Positions 10,383 through 25,300 of a DNA stretch of 64,000 bases are shown here, in pieces. Position numbers and translations under genes: made by a program. The DNA is from Panopea generosa (lineage: Eukaryota; Mollusca; Bivalvia; Adapedonta; Hiatellidae). The DNA lies in assembly GCA_029582155.1 (NCBI GenBank), contig CM055903.1, forward strand, positions 44,779,769 to 44,843,768. The letters are read 5' to 3'. A model generated the notes under the pieces. It searched no databases, was not told where the DNA came from, and was given only the letters and a program-made list of their open reading frames with translations. The stretch's first letter is position 1, and each line of letters opens with the position of its first letter.

Positions 10383-13300
10383 CTGAAAACGAAGATTTAG
10401 GTCAGTGTACAGGTGTTTGAAAAGTTATACTCGAGTTAATTATAATCAACCTGAACATTTCAGTACAAAATTATAGAATATAATAAGTTAAAAACATCAG
10501 CTCCTCAGGAAATCTGTTAAAATGTTGCTTCAACTCTTAGAATGAAAACATCAAAATTGAGTTATTGTTTACTACCAGGGTAACAGAAGAATTACAGAAG
10601 AAATAAAACCAGTCGAAGCTTATCAATAAAAAAGATAAAGGTTTAATTATATTAAGAAAACTTCTAATGTAACTGTAATGGCCACCATTGAACCATCATT
10701 GATTACTTTAAAATCTATTTATGGTAAAACAACCCTTTTTTTTTTAAACTGGATTATATCAAAATGCCCAAGACACAAACTTTACCGATCTCCTTTCAAT
10801 TGATTAGTACCTTTACAAGAGGTTGCAAGGTCTCTTAATTTAGACAAAAGGGATGGAACCAGATCACTCAAATCTCTTGATATTCAGATTCTCCGTAACA
10901 GCTTGATTAATCAAGCGAACAAGGATACAACTAAAAAATAAATTAATAAATATAATGTGCCCGAGGATGATTAATACAATCTGGTGTTTAAAGTTAGAAT
11001 ATTTAACTAACAAACCTTCTGACAGCTGGGACACATGTTGATGCTGACATCCGGCAATAAGGACCTGAAGTACTGGTAGCGGAGAGGCTTAGGCCACTTC
11101 CTGATGTAAACATCTGCACGCCACAGAGTCTTCAAGATACTACGAGTGACCACAACTGGACGGAACTCTGTGTCACCTTGCTGTAATTATAACAGGTAGT
11201 GTTAGTCAACTGGAATGTTGAAGGACATGTTTGTTTGAATACTTGGCATCATTTATATGCCATCGAGGCTAACAATGTTCATTTCACCTAATCACTCTTT
11301 CCTGGGATTCTGGATGGTAAATCGGTACTTGAACACACCCATCTTTGCAAGCAATGATAACTTTCTCACTTGAATCAGTGGTGCAAGACAAATGACAATA
11401 TGACACAATGTCTTAATCATCATGGAAACTGTGACCATGTGGGAATTGGAACTCGTGACCCCTGGGTTGATAGGCACACTACCAAAAGCTAACTGAGGAC
11501 AGGTGGTAGGACATGATGCAATATAGGCTATTTATCACTTTCCATGCTCGATAAAAATGTATGAACAAGGCTATGAATCTTGACCTTTTTAGAGAATTGA
11601 TCTACTGTCCCCTCCACCTTCACCTCTGGTTTGTCTCAGTTGGGGAAAAAGAATGGGTAAAAGATCGGTTAAGATAGAATAAAGATGCATTACATAATAT
11701 TTGTAACAAAATTCACAAGTTTTATGGAGATTGGATCTTCAAACTCTTCTTCGTATTTTAATTTATACTCATTTATTTTAGGTAAATTGTGAAGACAGCT
11801 GTCTTTTAATAAAACAATTATCTGCATATGCTAATTACTACATGTAGTTCTACCCAGATATACATGATTTATCTTATATTGTTAAAACTTTATTCACAAA
11901 TGATGTAAAATATAAAAAAATGTAAAATGTAAACAATTGATGTAAACTTGTTCTCACGTCAAAAGTCATGAGTTTTGTAGAGAATGGGTCTTCTTCTTCG
12001 TCCTGCTCCTCTGGTTCATCCCCAAGCCTCAATGACTGCATATCTGGTAACGCAGGTTAAGGCATGTAATGTTGTACATCTTCATTGAAAATATATCATT
12101 AATTCAACTTCTCCAAACCCTCAAAACAATCATTTTAAAATCTGTTTGAATATTTTGTATCATTTTTATGCTATTTATAGCTTAAACAGATTGAGTTACC
12201 TGGGCCTAGCTATGGAGTAGCAGTAGCCATGACCACTGGTCTGATAGTCAGATGCAATGCTGACTGAGTTAACTGGGCCTAGCTAGGGAGTAGCAGTAGC
12301 CATGACCACTGGTCTGATAGTCAGACGCAATGCTGACAGTTAACTGGGCCTAGCTAGGGAGTAGCAGTAGCCATGACCACTGGTCTGATAGTCAGACGCA
12401 ATGCTGACTGAGTTAACTGAGCCTAGCTAGGGAGTAGCAGTAGCCATGACCACTGGTCTGATAGTCAGACGCAATGCTGACAGAGCTACCTGGGCCGAGC
12501 TAGGGAGTAGCAGTAGCCATGACCACTGGTCTGATAGTCAGACACAATGCTGATTGAGTTAACTGGGCGTAGATTGGGAGTAGCAGTAGCCGTGACCACT
12601 GGTCTGGTAGTCAGACGCAATGCTGACTGAGTTAACTGGGCCTAGCTAGGGAGTAGCAGTAGCCGTGACCACTGGTCTGGTAGTCAGACGCAATGCTGAC
12701 TGAGTTAACTGGGCCTAGCTATGGAGTAGCAGTAGCCATGACCACTGGTCTGGTAGTCAGACGCAATGCTGACTGAGTTAACTGCCTCAGTTAAGAACAT
12801 ACATTATATACAAAACATTTTTTTTTTCTTCTATCTCCTGATTAACCAAGTCCTTGAGTTAAATATCGTTATTCACCACATAATTTATGGAACAATAGCG
12901 TAATAAACCCATGAAATATTTTACATGTATGATATTAACCTAGTGTAATATCACTTCCGATTCATAGCACATCACATGTAAATTGCTGATGTACTTTGCA
13001 ACTTGCCCGAATATATAAATGATGATGTTCTTTTGAAATATGATGACTTGTGGTAACTAATATGCCCAATTTTTTCTCATTCCTTATACAGGTGATCTGT
13101 TAAATAAATGGTAAATGTAAAAAATTTCTGAGTTGTGTGATAAAACAAATCTTACATTCATGCTCAATTATTATTGAATTTATTAAACTCATTGGGAAAT
13201 ATAATATAATGCTCAGCAGAGCCTCGCATCATATATTTTTTCCAATTCATTTAATAAATTCAATAATAAATAAGCACTCATGTAAGAGTGTATATACTCA

Positions 13301-16300
13301 TATAAGATCCTCTATTTATTTTACTGGTTCGTGCAGCAAATAAATTTAAAACAAAAGATAGTTATACATGTCATGTATATAGCTGGTTACAGTAGTTTTG
13401 CACTTAATCCTTGATACATTCCCACACAAGGGACGGAGGCCCTGACAACCTATAACACAGTTGTTACAAATAAAGGATACTGCCCATACGAGACTCTTGC
13501 CACTTCTTGTCGTCATTCTTCTGTTTGGGAATGGACAGGTCAAGTATCATTATGGCCTCCTCATCCGTCAGACCGTCTTCCAGTACAAACTCTACCAGTG
13601 GGAGTACCTCTGTAACAATATATATATATATATATGTGTTTGGGGATAACAACCCATGTACAGTTGTGTTTTTTATACAAGTTTATTTTAGCTCAATTGC
13701 GAAGAAAGCTCAGAGGTACACTGCTACCCCGCTGCAACAATGATAACTTCAGACTGGGACAAGATGAGGGATGAATATTTTATCTAATGTACCTCAGTCA
13801 CTCTTTTAATCATTAGAAAGTAGAAAGAAAACATTACAGCACACACAATTGTGGATATATCGGACAGGCGGAAATATTACCATCCAAGCTCTGTTTCCTC
13901 GCATGCTCCAATCAACATTAACCAAGCAATAATGAGTGACTTACAGGTAAACATGTAGTGCAGATATTTTTATGAATTATTAAAACAAGAGCTGTAGGAG
14001 GGACAGTGTGCTCAACTATTCGAATATTTGTCACAGAAGTACAAATTTGATTGAGATTAATGACAAATTCAAGCAAATAAGAGTTATCTAACTTACAATA
14101 TTGACAAAATTGAGTAGGTTTTATAACTGCAATATCTTGTATGAAGTTTCAATCATATACATGAAGTTACTGCTGAGTTATAAAATTTCTAAGTAAAACA
14201 AAGGCCCTTATTTGCAAAAAATCTGGCAAAAATTATCCAACTTGATTAATTCAGTTGATTTCATGACTACAAAGCCATATGTTAAATTTCAATCAAATAC
14301 ATTGAGTTGTTGGTGTTATATGGACTTGACAGTATTTGCATGCAAATCTTTAACCAAACTTCTAAGACAAAGAAGGGCAATAATTTCCATTATATTCACA
14401 CAAGAATTATCTAACTAAGTTATTGTAGTTTGATGACTAGGAAGACTTGTGTAAAGTTTCAAATCAATACATGCATTGGTTACTTACATGTAGATATGGA
14501 CTTGGTTGTACTTGCACACAAAACTTTAACCAGATTTTCTCAGTCAAACAAAGGCAATTATTTGTATTATATTCATGCAAGAGTTATCTAACTTAGTTAT
14601 TGTAGTAGGGTTGATGACTGGGAAGATGTGTGTAGAGTTTCAATTAAATACATTGAGTGGTTGGTGAGATATAGACTTGATGGTATTTGCATGCAAAACT
14701 TTAACCAGAATTTCTAAGTTAAACAAGGGCAATAATTTGCATTATATTCATGCAAGAGTTATCTAACTTAGTTACTGTAGTAGGGTTGACGACTAAGAAG
14801 GCTTGTGTACAGTTTTAAGGCAAAACAAGCAATGGTTACTGAGATAGGGACTTGCATTCAAAACTTTAACCAGAATTTCAAAGTCAAACAAGGGTTTTAC
14901 TTTGTATTATATTCACGCAAGAGTTTCTAACTTAGATATCGTAGTAAGGTTGACGACTAGGAAGGCTTGTGTAAAGTTTCAAAGCAATACATGCAATGGT
15001 TACTGAGATAGGGACTTACATGCAAAACTTTAACCAGAATTTCTAAGTCAAACAAGGGCAATAATTTGTATTATATTCTAGAAAGAGTTATCTAACTTAG
15101 TTATTGTAAGTAGGGTTGATGCCTAGGAAGGCTTGTGTAAAGTTTTAAGGCAATACATGCAATGGTTACTGAGAAAACGACTTGCATGCAAAACATTAAC
15201 CAAGGTGTGACACCGACACCCGGGTGAGTAGAATAGCTCTCTTTATTCTCCGAATAGCCGAGCTAAAAATTATAATGAGAAAATTTAACCCTCCCCCACC
15301 ACTCCCCTCTCCCGAATAAAAATACTTCAATTTATTAAGTGCAAGGGAAATAACTCCACATGGTATTTTGTCAGCATCCAGAATTTGCATCATGCACTTG
15401 ATGTGATCATGTATGCAAAGTTTCAAAACAATCTCCTGAAAACTATGGAAGAAGTATGCTACACAAGTTGCTAACAGACCAACAGATAAAATAACTCCTA
15501 TATACCCCCTCTCAAACTTCGTTCGCCATAATGTTTACTTGCCAAATGACACACACACAAAACTGAGGAAACATACCAATTCTAAACAAACAAGGGTTGT
15601 TACATGTAGAACCAATAAAAAAGGCTGAGGTAACTTGCACAACACTTCAACATGAGCAAAAAGAACATCAGAGCTTATAACTTCTTATTACTTCTCCTCC
15701 CTTTCCAACAGTTTTTATTGAATGGCTAAAATCAAAGAAATATTAAAGTCAGTTTCTTAAATCTTACTCGTGCTGACCAAATGTTCACTCGTCGTGGCGA
15801 GCAGATGAATGGAATTGCCAAGCTCTGAACTTACCAAATGATACAAATGAGTGTACAAAAGGTTGTTTACAGTTGATACACTGACTTCCTCCATTGTTAA
15901 GTAGAGGGTTTGTTGTCGAGCAGCGATAACACATGGGTAATAACTCCTGCAGAAAATATAGAAACCATGTGATTAGAGAGAACATTTCTGCATACCCGAT
16001 ACAAACAGTAACAATCTTATACATGTAGTAATCAGACTGGTCTAAAGTTTCAATAGCTATAAAAATGCCCAATTATCCATAACATTTGAGCAGTATTAAT
16101 GTAACAATATACATGTATGTATATGTGTTTCAATTAGTCATAACATTTAACCAGTATTAATTTAATATGCTGCTTATTTTTGGTTTTCTTCCATCATTAT
16201 TTTAAAAATGACCAAATTTATCTAAGGTATTTAATCAACAAATAATCACTATTTCACATACTAAACTTCCTAAAGAATAGTTTTAATATAAAATTTAGTT

Positions 16301-19300
16301 TTTCTATCATCAACAGCGTCATCAAAGTAAAATCCTTACCTCCCCATCCAGGAATGGTTTGGACCTGATCGTGATACTGCCCAAGTCTACAGCTTCCTGG
16401 AAGCGTGTGGGAACACGTGTTGTCTGTAATGTCTCATAAGCATACCTTGCCAACTTGTAAGCTCCCAAGTTCTTACTCTGCTTAGCTAGTGCATACAGCG
16501 TACCACTGATAACAGTTACGGAAAACAAGCAATTTCTAATGTTTCATATGTAGAGGTTTAATGAAAATCTATGGCTAGGACAATTCTTAGTGAACAATAC
16601 AGTTAAACCTGTGTAAGCTGTCACCTCTATTGAGCAGCCACTTGTTTTAAGCAGTCATATTTGCTATTTCCCATTTCTATGCTTTTAGAGCAAATTAACC
16701 TGTACAAAGCAATAAATTGTCTTCAAAGAACACTTTTGCTCCTTCCTTTGAATAGTTGCTTAAGACTGGCTTCAATATATTTGTTTACAAAAATATAAAA
16801 TTTCAATAGTATGAAAAAATTGTGACATGTACATGGTTAAATCACATATTGGGTGACCCGGGTGACCCGGGTGTTGACCTAGATAAACGGCATTTTAGTT
16901 ATTTATGGATAGAATTTCAAGCTCCTATGGTTAAATACAGATTCTAATCTCGACAGTGGCATTGTCTGTCCAAGCAAATACAATGTAAGACAATGTAGTT
17001 TTTACTTAGAAATGGTTTGCTTGTCTAAATAAAATGGTCGTATACCAACCAATATCAATCGCTGATCTGATCATGGACTTGTTTGATTGGCAGCCCGTTT
17101 CAGGTCAATTCTTACCCCTCGTCTTCCTCTATGGTGCCATGCATAAATGCTTCTGATAAATGTTCTTCTCTTTCATACACAAACCTGGCTTCTGTTTCTC
17201 TAGCGTTTACTTAAATACTTAAAAAATTAACTTCATTTTGACCGGTTACTTTAATATTCTTTAATAAATGTCAATGAAACCAAATGCATTTTTTGTGAGC
17301 CAGTCAAAAATCATGATTACCTGGAAGTTTTTCTTTGATTTTATTTTTATAGTAGTTTGGTGAAACGGAAGCCTGGGCATTGTGCTACTTTTTCTAAGAA
17401 GTTTTCAATATTCATTTTTTTCTGTATTATGTTTTTTGTATATAAATGAATCCACCTGTATTCAGCATCAACAGACCTCAAATCATGTAGTAGCAATCAA
17501 TGTAAAGTTTAAAGGATACACTTTCGAGGTGCCCCTTGGGATATCTGTGTGCATCTGATGTAATAAATACCGTGAAATGTTGAACAGGGCCTCGGGAAGG
17601 TGAGAGGTGAATGGTTCATCCTGCAATAATAAATGATATATTCAAATGTGGATTTATCAAAAAAAATCAGGGAAGAATCTACATAAAGTATAATGTTATG
17701 TTTCATAGCAATAGATTATTGTTTTTAATAAGCAGTGAATAGTGATGGCTGTTTTTTAAATTTTTGTCCTTTAATAATTTGCTAAATGTGCTCTAATCCA
17801 ATTGCTATAGCCATCAATGGTTGGATTAAGTGAAATAAAATTAAAATCAAAGTACTATTTAATATGGAAACCATATGAAGCAAGGGATATGATTATAGAT
17901 AAGAAGGCAATGCTGGGGTGAAAACAGCTAGTAGTTTGTGCTTTAAATAGTCGAGCTAAATATGATTACTTGTACTTAACATTCATTACACTGCATTGCC
18001 CTGATTAGTGTAATCTTCTTAAATCCGTGCTCAAGCTAAAAACCTCAGTGACTGAATAGTTCAATGTGCCATCTCAAGATTATTTATCTCTCGCTGCTGA
18101 GGTCACTGGTGTAAAATTACACTCACCAGCTTGCATTGATGAGTATAAGTCACTGTTGAGCCAGTAGGAATTTGTAAATGCAAATCCCAGCAAGGCAAAT
18201 ACATTTCTGTTGTATAATTATTCCAAATGTGAAAAGGTATATTTTAGTGATAACTAGTCCCATGTGTTTAAATTGAAATATTTTATACGGAGGTTTGCCA
18301 TTCACTTGTACATGTAGGATGATGGTTCTTCTCAGATTCTGTAATTTTGAGGGAATTCTCCACCAATAAACTATAACCCATAATATATGTGTGAAATCCC
18401 ATTGAATAAAAAAAAGCTTATTTCTGTCTTATCTTACCGTGTATCTCTGTATGGAGTGATAGGCATAGTACATGTCTGCCTTCCTCTGGAAATCAAAAAA
18501 CTTTGGTAACATTTCATCCTTTTTGTCAGGTTCATCTGGAAAAAACACATAAAAACATAGAAGTTAAATGATTCAGTTTTGGAATTAAGTCTTTCTTGGG
18601 CATCAGAGCAAGATGTGGGAAGTTGCACATATGAGGTGTGTTAAATATATGAGGATGTTTGTAATATTTTTAACATTTAATACAGCACATGAATAAAAAT
18701 TATATTGTCATAAAAAGTAATAGTTCCTCTATGTAATTGCCAAGTTTTGTATCTATATTGAATACGGTTATGGAGCAACAGTGTTAGAAAATATGCATGT
18801 TATTATACATCCTAGACAAAGGAAGATGCAGTGACAGCTTTTCAAATTATCTCGACATCTACATGCATATATTGTATGGTCATGTGATAACATCTGGAGT
18901 AGGTGACTGGCTCCACACTTACTGAGAATAATGTAATGCTAAACTAAAACATGCTTTTAAAAAATAGACAATGTTTTTAGTTTCGCGAAAAAAACAACAT
19001 GGCATGATATTTTACCCTTACACTAACATAAGAAACTGAAGTGTTACATCGTTTGGTGTATTCACACGCGACAAGGACCTGATCAGCTGATTGTTACATA
19101 TTTAGCAAGAGAAGGGCTTGTGAATACCCGTGTATTCGGCTAAGCGTGTCATATCGGTCACTATTCGCAAATATTTAACACATGTGATTGACAGTTAATT
19201 TGTTTATAGGACTTGTTATTAGGGCAGCAGGGTACATGTTAACAAAGAAGGGTGGCATTTTTAGGGCAGAAGGATGAAGCCTAAAAGGGACAGGGTGCTG

Positions 19301-22300
19301 CGCTCTTTCATTTGCTCTAGAAAAAACACTAGTTTTAAGATCATTTGAATTTCATATACATACAAGATTAAATGAAGCTACTATAATGATATATTGTGAA
19401 CAATGAATTTCACCCTGTAAACAGGTACGTACCTCTGGCTATATCAAGACACTGTATGGAGAGTTTCCAGAAGTAGTAACCAGCATCATTAAAGCGACTC
19501 TCTATGACAGCATTGTGGGTTAACTGTTCCAGAACTTTCACTGCTTCTGCCTGTAAACCGGCCTTGTGGAAAGCTGAGAATGAAATTTGAAATAGGTTAG
19601 TTTTTTTTTTTAAGGTGGGTTTAGTGCCATTTTCAACTCATTTCAGGTTATATATGGCATATCCAGTTTTATTGATGGAGGAAACCGTCAGAATGAATCG
19701 GAGTAGAATCACCATCTTTATGCAAGTTACTGGCAAACTTTCTCACATAAAGTTTTTGGAGCAAGCAGGACTCAAACCTAAGACCTTAGTGGTGAGAGGT
19801 AAGTGATCTTGAGACAGCACTTTAGACCACTCGGCCAGGGAGGAATAGGTAAGTATTACGCAATATTAAAGCATTGATAAAAATATAATCTAGTTTTCCC
19901 TATTCATTCATTATACTCCATCAAGTAAACAGCCGTTATAAATGTACTGGTAACTGTATCAATATTAGTTTATTTATATTATTCAATTAAACTCCTCTTA
20001 ACAGCCTAATGAAACTATTATACCAGAATGTTGACACGATAAAAACAAAAGATGATCGACATATTGATGTAAGCATTATCTTCATAATAATGTTATTATC
20101 AACAGTGATTATACTGTTTCTTATATGTTTTGACGATTACATGAATATAAGTCTAGTCAAACCTGTATTCAAATACCACCTCTATCTAACCTGCCTTTTA
20201 TGAGACAGCCAACTGTCTTAGTTCCGTGAATAATACCCACCTTATGGTTTTTAATCTAATTTACTAACCAGCATCCTGGCTTAAGAAGACACTTTTTTCT
20301 CTTTCCTTTGGTTGGTTGCTTAAGACAGGTTGGACTGTAATAAAGTGTATTATGTACTAACCTTGCTGAGCTTCCTCAAACCTGTCGTTCTCTGCGAGCC
20401 ACTGAGCGTAAGGAACATACACGTCTTCCTTGTACTCGGAGTGCTTCTCTACCAGGGTAAATGCCTGAAATAAACAAGACACTTGAATATTGCAAGCAAT
20501 ACATACTTCCACTACCAGTTTACAGGTTGTACCTGTAATTTTACCTATTTTGCTGCCAAAGCAGCCATAATTTTCAAAAGTCAGACTGAAAAAATAAAAC
20601 AATACGCATTATCCTCTTATTGCCCTCAACCCACATGCTAAGTTTTACAAATGAAGCTTGGATACTTTTTGTGTCACAGGATCCAGGTTGTTATTTTGCC
20701 AATTTTGTTGCCATAGCAACCACAATTTTTGTCCGACTGAAAAAAACTCAATATTGCCCTCTATCCACATGCAACATTTCACAAATCTTGTTTGGATACT
20801 TCTTTAGTAATCTTTTTGGACAGTCAGCGGATGGATGAAACTGCAAGGGGACTAATAAAACAATGCATTTTTGTAACCTTTAATATATGTACATGTTTCT
20901 GTCTGTATGATTTAAAGTATTTGGTAGTAAACAAGAACTAATCTTATTGCTTAAGATCCTGATCAGTATAATCAATTAAAATGTTTTTTGGCTACAACAT
21001 GATATTGAATCTTTGCACAACCTTTAACCTATCATACACAAAACCAGTGTTAAGGTTAATCAAGATGGATTTAATGTTAATCAAATGACAATATTTACAT
21101 TATCGGGTTAGAGTGTCCTTGATCCATGACCTATAGTAAGTGGCTGTCAAGTTGTCTGTGTGTACTTCTTTTCCTTTATATTGCCACAATTAATTGCCCC
21201 ACATGGGGGATGCCCATTACCATAGATCCCATATTTAAAGTACCTTATTTGGTAAGTATGTATCCAATTAAAAATGCAAGAATGCAAACTGGCTGAAAGC
21301 TATTCAATCACAAACACAGGATTCACACATGAAATAAAATAAACGTACATCTTCCCAGTGTTTGGCTTCCACGTGTAACAAGATGAGTGACTTGTGATCT
21401 CCCATTTTACTGAACACCTCCGCAGCATATCCATACTGCTCTAACTTGGCCAGGTAATGTGCGCATTTGGACAACGACTCTCTATCAGCTTTGTCTAGTT
21501 TACGGGCCAGGTCTATCAGCCTAAAAAATAACATGGTGAAAATAAATCTAGTTTATAGGCCAGGTCTATCAGCCTGAAATATAACACATTGACAATGTAT
21601 CTAGTTGATGGGTCAGGTCTATCAGCCTGAAAAATAACATGGTGAAAATGTATCTAGTTTAAAGGCCAGGTCTATCAGCCTGAAATATAAAACATTGACA
21701 ATGTAACTAGTTCAGAAGCCAGGTCTATCTGCTTGAAATATAACACATTGACAATGTATCTAGTTTATGGGCCAGCTCTATTAGCCTGAAAAATAACATT
21801 GTGAAAATGTATCTAGTTTATGGGCCAGGTCTATCAGCCCGAAAAATAACATGGTGAAAATGGATCTAGTTTACGGGTCAGGTCTATCAGCCTAAAAAAT
21901 AACAAGGTGAAAATGGATCTAGTTTATGGGTCAGGTCTATCAGCCTGAAAATTACATGTTGAAAATGTATCTAGTTTATAGGCCAGGTCTATCAGCCTGA
22001 AATATAACACATTGACAATGTATCTAGTTTATGGGCCAGGTCTATCAGCCTGAAAAATAACATGGTGAAAATAGATCTAGTTTATAGGCCAGGTCTATCA
22101 GCCTGAAATATAAAACATTGACAATGTATCTAGTTCAGAAGCCAGGTCTATCTGCTTGAAATATAACACATTGACAAAGTATCTAGTTTATGGGCCAGCT
22201 CTATTAGCCTGAAAAATAACATGGTGAAAATGTATCTAGTTTATGGGCCAGGTCTATCAGCCTGAAAAATAACATGGTGAAAATGGATCTAGTTTACGGG

Positions 22301-25300
22301 TCAGGTCTATCAGCCTAAAAAATAACATGGTGAAAATGGATCTAGTTTATGGGTCAGGTCTATCAGCCTGAAAATTACATGTTGAAAATGTATCTAGTTT
22401 ACCGGCCAGGTCTATCAGCCTGATATATAACACATTGACAATGTATCTAGTTTATGGGCCAGGTCTATCAGCCTGAAAAATAACATGGTGAAAAAAGATC
22501 TAGTTTATAGGCCAGGTCTATCAGCCTGAAATATAACACATTGACAATGAATCTAGTTTATGGGCCAGGTATATCAGCCTGAAAAATAACATGGTGAAAA
22601 TAAATCTAGTTTATAGGCCAGGTCTATCAGCCTGAAATATAACACATTGACAATGTATCTAGTTCAGAAGCCAGGTCTATCAGCTTGAAATATAACACAT
22701 TGACAATGTATCTACATGTAGTTTATGGGCCAGGTCTATCAGCCTGAAAAATAACATGGTGAAAATGGATCTTGTTTATGGGCCAGGTTTATCAGTATGA
22801 AAAATAACATGGTGAAAATGGATCTAGTTTATGGGTCAGGTCTATCAGCCTAAAAAATAACATGGTGAAAATGGATCTAGTTTATGGGTCAGGTCTATCA
22901 GCCTAAAAAATAACATGGTGAAAATGGATCTAGTTTATGGGTCAGGTCTATCAGCCTAAAAAATAACACATTGACAATGTATCTAGTTTATGGGTCAGGT
23001 CTATCAGCCTGAAAATTTCATGGTGAAAATGTATCTAGTTTACCGGCCAGGTCTACCAGCCTGAAAAATTACAAATTGAAATGTATCTAGTTTACCATTT
23101 TATACTCCATTTAATATAATTTTGAGCAAAGTTTCAGTTTTGTATCTCAATCCATTTACAATATTGTTTTGAGCAAAGTTTCAGTTTTGTATCTCAATCC
23201 ATATTCATTATAGTTTTGAGCAATGTTTCAGTTTTGTATCTCAATCCATTTACAATATAGTTTTGAGCAAAGTTTCAGTTTTGTATCTCAATCCATTTAC
23301 AATATAGTTTTGAGCAAAGTTTCAGTTTTGTATCTCAATCCATTTACAATATAGTTTTGAGCAATGTTTCAGTTTTGTATCTCAATCCATTTACAATATA
23401 CTTTTGAGCAATGTTTAAGTTTTGTATCTCAATCGATTTACATTATAGTTTTGAGCAATGTTTCAGTTTTGTATCTCAATCCATTTACAATATACTTTTG
23501 AGCAATGTTTAAGTTTTGTATCTCAATCGATTTACATTATAGTTTTGAGCAATGTTTCAGTTTTGTATTTAAATCCATTTACAAAATAGTTTTGAGCAAT
23601 GTTTAAGTTTTGTATCTCAATCCATTTACAATATACATGTAGTTTTGAGCAATGTTTAAGTTTTGTATCTCAATCCATTCAAAATATAGTTATGAGCAAA
23701 GTTAAAGTTTTTGTATCTCCATCCATTTAACATATAGTTATAAGCGAAGTTTAAGTTTTGTATCTCAATCCATTTAAAATATAGTTATGTGTATAAAGTT
23801 TTAGTTTTTAGAAAATAACGATTCCTCAGATGAAGATTTCTTTTTTTAATTTTACTTACATCATTAAAAATTTTACTTTTTCACCACTAAAATTATTTTT
23901 GAAAGTTTTATCTGAAATTAAAAACATTCCTAATCCAGAGGCATCAACTTACATGTCTGACCATCCATGTTCCCCGATAATGTCAACAGCCTTGACAAAC
24001 TCTCCGGCACTGATGTACATCTCTGCTGCAGCCTTGGGCTCATTACTACTCTTGGCCCAGTCTGCCTGTTTTGTTATCAACATCTTCTTGTCTAGCGGGT
24101 CTCCAGAGCCAATGAACTCCTGAGTGTGAAGAGTGAATATAAGCTTCAAATTATCCATTTTGAAACAAGTAATTGAAGACATCTTTCCAAGCAAATCGAC
24201 TGATGGGAATATGTACAGATATGGATGAAGTGCATTGCTTAAGGCATAGTACCACCATTGCTTCCATGGGGTAGTCGCATAATGGTGGTAATAAATAATC
24301 CTTATTTTAATGCTCATTTTTTTTTTTGAATGGCATTATTGATGTATTTTGAACATTTGGAAAGCACTGAATACATGATTTCGGAAGTCTACTTTCACTT
24401 TGTCAACAGTGTACACACTAAACAGAGAAAAAATCTCTTATATGCTATATGACCCCTTCTTTTGTTAGTGCAGAGGTTGACAAACAATAAAATGTAAGTA
24501 TCACTTCTTTCATTTGGGTCTCTCTATGAATGACAAGCCTGCAAACCTTTTTTTTATTACCAGTAACTATAGAATAAAGAACAACAAAAAATGGTGGGCT
24601 CACATCTAAAGACACAACACTTCCTTTTAAAGAAGATCAAACTTACTACCACCTGAATGAAATCCAACATAACTTGAAGATCATAAGTCAGGTATCAGTA
24701 TGAACACAGATAATACAATTTTGAACAACAGCAATACAACTCCGAAATGTACGGCAAAATTAAAATCCAATAATAACCGATTCATGAAACGAATATTGAT
24801 ACACATGCATTAAAGGTCACAGCAACTCCAATACCTAGTTGAATTGACTCTTAACAACAAAACTCTAACTTTAAATGTCAGGGTTGATGTTGTTCATTAC
24901 ATATCAATCATTTATTATTATATCAACTTATTCAGATGTTTCAGCCATACATCTCCATATATATCAATCATCAGCAAAAATATATAAAGAAATGTTTGTA
25001 AAACATATATGTCCCTCCCCCATGATAGGGTGTCAGGTAACTGGGTCCTTCAGGAGTTACATCAAAGGTCCCCCAGGACCTAGACCAAAGCGTTCTCAAG
25101 TATTAGATGAAAACTTGAATCTATAAAGATCTACATGTACCAATCAAAAATGTATAGGGGTCATCTACATGTATTTACCAAGACAAACCAGTCTGCAACG
25201 TTTGAGGACTGTAAGGTACAAAAATTGTATGGTAAACAGCTAAAATATACCTTGGCATAGTCAAACATTCTGAGATCTGTGTACATATTCATGGCCTTCT

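Noticed and set aside
13464..13743. Open frames with Ile-Tyr repeats on both strands
   Set aside because: They are shadows of IFT122 exon 25 and of the adjacent (TA)n microsatellite.
21521..23800. CRISPR-like array
   Set aside because: The repeats are directly tandem with no unique spacers, the DNA is from an animal, and the 53-bp unit is explained by an exon junction.
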